Below are positions 62,579 through 64,000 of a stretch of DNA of 64,000 nt, in pieces; the first letter of the stretch is position 1, and every line of letters starts with the position of its first letter. Both the position numbers and the translations under genes were made by a program. Where the stretch lies: contig NZ_CP017812.1 of NCBI RefSeq assembly GCF_001856685.1, positions 2,143,833-2,207,832 on the forward strand, in the 5' to 3' direction. The notes under the pieces are model-generated. The model was not told the origin of the DNA. It saw only the letters and a program-made list of their open reading frames with translations, and did no database searches. Source of the DNA: Boudabousia tangfeifanii (GTDB lineage Bacteria > Actinomycetota > Actinomycetes > Actinomycetales > Actinomycetaceae).

Positions 62579-62621
62579 TTATGCTCCAATCGGAAATAAC
62601 AACAAAATCTTTAGGGGCCGC

Positions 62622-63071
62622 TTAATTCGGCCATTTTCCTTCAGCACGTAATTGCTGAATTTCGGAATAAGACGGAAAAGGATCGGGTTTCCAGCGGCCT
62701 TTTGGGGGAACTTCATCAACCCCACCAGCCGAATACGGATTACAACGCAGAAGCCGCCACACTGACAGCATGAGACCTTTGATTACCCCGTGGCGGGCCA
62801 AAGATTGCTGAGCGTAGGCGGAACAGGTCGGGTAATACTTACAGCGCCTGGGCATTTTAGCCGAAATATGCTTTTGGTAGGCACTAATCAGGGTAGCTAG
62901 TCCGAAAGTAAAGCGGGCTTTTTCTGCTTCACTGCCAGTCGAGGTCGAACTGAGCTGACTGGGTGCTAAGGCTGATACTTCTGGCGCAATCTTAGAATTT
63001 GGGGGCGCTGATTTGGTCTGTTGGCCGGTTTTTGACGCAACGGAGGTAGGCTTACGTGACTTTTTCGTCAT
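62622..63071 (-). CDS. yidD: YidD membrane-insertion efficiency factor
   Basis: 149 residues, longer than usual because of a 60-residue Ser/Thr/Lys-rich N-terminal extension. The family core is complete: ISAYQKHISAKMPRRCKYYPTCSAYA, HGVIKGLMLSVWRLLRCNPYSAGGVD-type block. The start ATG overlaps the rnpA stop (ATGA). Links RNase P protein and YidC genes as usual. Confidence 0.95.
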   Translation of the reverse strand: MTKKSRKPTSVASKTGQQTKSAPPNSKIAPEVSALAPSQLSSTSTGSEAEKARFTFGLATLISAYQKHISAKMPRRCKYYPTCSAYAQQSLARHGVIKGLMLSVWRLLRCNPYSAGGVDEVPPKGRWKPDPFPSYSEIQQLRAEGKWPN

Positions 63072-63451
63072 GCTTCCTCCTGGGCGTGCTTGAGGGCAAG
63101 AGCCTGCGCCCGGGCAATTCCCCGCGGCAGATTTTCGGCCACATCCTGTACCAATTCTTGGTAGGTGGCAGTAGCTGCAGCAGCATTTGCCCGAAGTACT
63201 ACTCGATAATTTGCAGGTATTTCCGCAAGGTGTTGTGACATGATCTCGCGCAACCGCCGCTTGACCAGATTGCGTCCCGTCGCCAATTTAACGGCTTTTT
63301 TGGGTACGACGAAGCCGACAAGCGCCCCATTTTGTGGACCCTTGTCGGCTCGAACGTGCAATACTAGGCGCGGCGTAGCAACCCGTGCGCCACGGCGAAA
63401 CGTAGCCGTGAAATCCGCAGGGCTAACCATGCGGTGCGCGCGAGGCAACAC
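63068..63451 (-). CDS. rnpA: Ribonuclease P protein component
   Basis: 127 residues starting with GTG at 63451, one base after the rpmH stop. LPRAHRMVSPADFTATFRRG is the usual start (family MLPxxxRL...F), and the RNR motif is in ATGRNLVKRRLREIMSQH. It assists the catalytic RNA of RNase P in 5' maturation of tRNAs. Overlaps yidD by four bases. Confidence 0.95.
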   Translation of the reverse strand: MLPRAHRMVSPADFTATFRRGARVATPRLVLHVRADKGPQNGALVGFVVPKKAVKLATGRNLVKRRLREIMSQHLAEIPANYRVVLRANAAAATATYQELVQDVAENLPRGIARAQALALKHAQEEA

Positions 63452-63452
63452 G

Positions 63453-63587
63453 TCAGGCGCTGATGCTGGCGCGACCCTTACGACGGCGTGCAGCCAAGAT
63501 GGCGCGACCGGCGCGGGTGCTCATGCGCTTGCGGAAGCCGTGCACCTTGGCGCGGCGACGATTGTTAGGCTGGAAAGTCCGCTTCAC
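63453..63587 (-). CDS. rpmH: 50S ribosomal protein L34
   Basis: 44 residues starting with GTG at 63587; AGGAG lies 9 bp upstream. The sequence [20 protein letters not shown] followed by [18 protein letters not shown] is the highly conserved L34. Directly upstream of rnpA, as in almost all bacteria. Confidence 0.97.
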   Translation of the reverse strand: MKRTFQPNNRRRAKVHGFRKRMSTRAGRAILAARRRKGRASISA

Positions 63588-63991
63588 GATTTACACTCCT
63601 TGAGTGGTAAGCAGAGTAAGTCTGCTCGGCATACAAAACTAGAGCCTGCAAAACACAGGCGAAACTCAACAATAAAGCTAAAAAAGGTTCACGTCAACAA
63701 GGACGACACGACGAGTCGCAATCTGAGACCATCCACACCTTGTGGAAATGCGAGTAAATAACATCGATGTGATTTTCTATGTGAAAAATTTGGCAGAAAA
63801 ATCCCGAAATTGCAATAAAAAGCCATTTCTCAAGGTTCTTAAACCTCATTTCAAAGCCATTTTTATCCCCAAAGTTGTCCCCAGCCTGTGTAAAACTTTG
63901 TGGAGAACTCGAAAAAATGGCAGACTGTGACGCAGTAAATCTGCTCCAGAACGTGAGCGAGACCATGAAGAAAACAGAATGAAGGACGCCA
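63588..63991. promoter_or_regulatory. rpmH-dnaA intergenic region with degenerate DnaA boxes
   Basis: About 400 bp, AT-rich in the second half, no gene. DnaA-box-like sites: TTATCCCCA 63863-63871 (one mismatch to TTATCCACA), TTGTCCCCA 63875-63883, TGTGGAGAA 63899-63907 (one mismatch, reverse). Weaker ones are CCATCCACA 63729-63737 and TGTGGAAAT 63741-63749. Promoters of rpmH and dnaA are expected here; dnaA self-regulation is likely. The main origin may be beyond dnaA, as in other actinobacteria. Confidence 0.6.
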
Positions 63992-64000
63992 ATGTCAATG
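63992..64000 (+). CDS. dnaA: Probable first codons of dnaA (cut by window end)
   Basis: ATGTCAATG at the edge is preceded by GAAGGA five bases upstream. Position and direction match dnaA, opposite rpmH. Only three codons are visible, so the call rests on context. Confidence 0.4.

Noticed and set aside
63964..63981. Five-codon upstream frame (ATG to TGA) just before dnaA
   Set aside because: It has no clear ribosome-binding site of its own and is likely chance.

Overview
The window is chromosomal DNA from a Gram-positive actinobacterium with moderate GC, most likely in or near the Actinomycetaceae. Three things support this. The right end has the actinobacterial origin-left gene order (NUDIX, DUF6049-like protein, trxB-trxA, ddl, parB-parA, rsmG, jag, yidC, yidD, rnpA, rpmH, then dnaA). 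There is a sortase-assembled pilus locus of the Actinomyces type 1/2 fimbria kind. The ParABS and YidC proteins are of actinobacterial type. Genes of the origin cluster lie mostly on the minus strand, so the origin is at or just past the right end and the window is the left replichore.

Layout from left to right. Positions 1-8.5 kb hold the end of purB, then two paralogous secreted CAP-domain proteins. One carries SLH repeats and a Lys-Pro wall spanner; the other is membrane anchored and sits in an operon with a small membrane protein and a lipase-like hydrolase. Positions 8.6-13.2 kb hold an MFS transporter and a copper-export pair: a CopZ chaperone with a Cys-rich tail, and a CopA ATPase whose metal-binding HMA domain lies inside the ATP-binding half instead of at the N-terminus. 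Positions 13.1-21.3 kb hold a hydrolase, a DUF998-like protein and a DedA protein on the minus strand, then a plus-strand run of a pseudokinase-flippase fusion, two FluC fluoride channels, a DsbA-like thiol oxidoreductase and a CcdA/DsbD-like membrane protein. Positions 21.5-26.3 kb hold photolyase, CutC and an oligopeptidase.

Positions 26.4-37.3 kb are a pilus locus on the minus strand (tip adhesin, backbone pilin, class C sortase). The sortase is abnormal: after its second membrane segment it carries about 1,085 further residues, including Tyr/Gln/Gly/Ala-rich tandem repeats with two identical 150-bp units. A long AT-rich intergenic region precedes the locus. Positions 37.9-41.4 kb hold lipB-lipA with a translationally coupled acyl-adenylate ligase. 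Positions 41.5-43.2 kb are the rpsF-ssb-rpsR-rplI operon, with a leader structure that can mask the rpsF ribosome-binding site.

Positions 43.3-64 kb hold a bifunctional PBP, CCA-adding enzyme, NUDIX hydrolase, DUF6049-like protein and a large acidic single-pass protein ending in a discoidin-like domain. murJ is absent from the place where it is normally found. Then come trxB, trxA, an aminotransferase, ddl, parB, parA, rsmG, jag, yidC, yidD, rnpA and rpmH. Two perfect parS sites lie inside the ddl and parB coding sequences. The last 400 bases carry degenerate DnaA boxes and the probable first codons of dnaA.

Across the window the octamer CGAGGGCG occurs at least 35 times, 26 of them on the plus strand regardless of gene direction, and almost never in the 16 kb nearest the origin. 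With the CopA domain arrangement and the sortase tail, this is the most unusual signal here. No tRNA, rRNA, CRISPR array, insertion sequence or prophage was seen.
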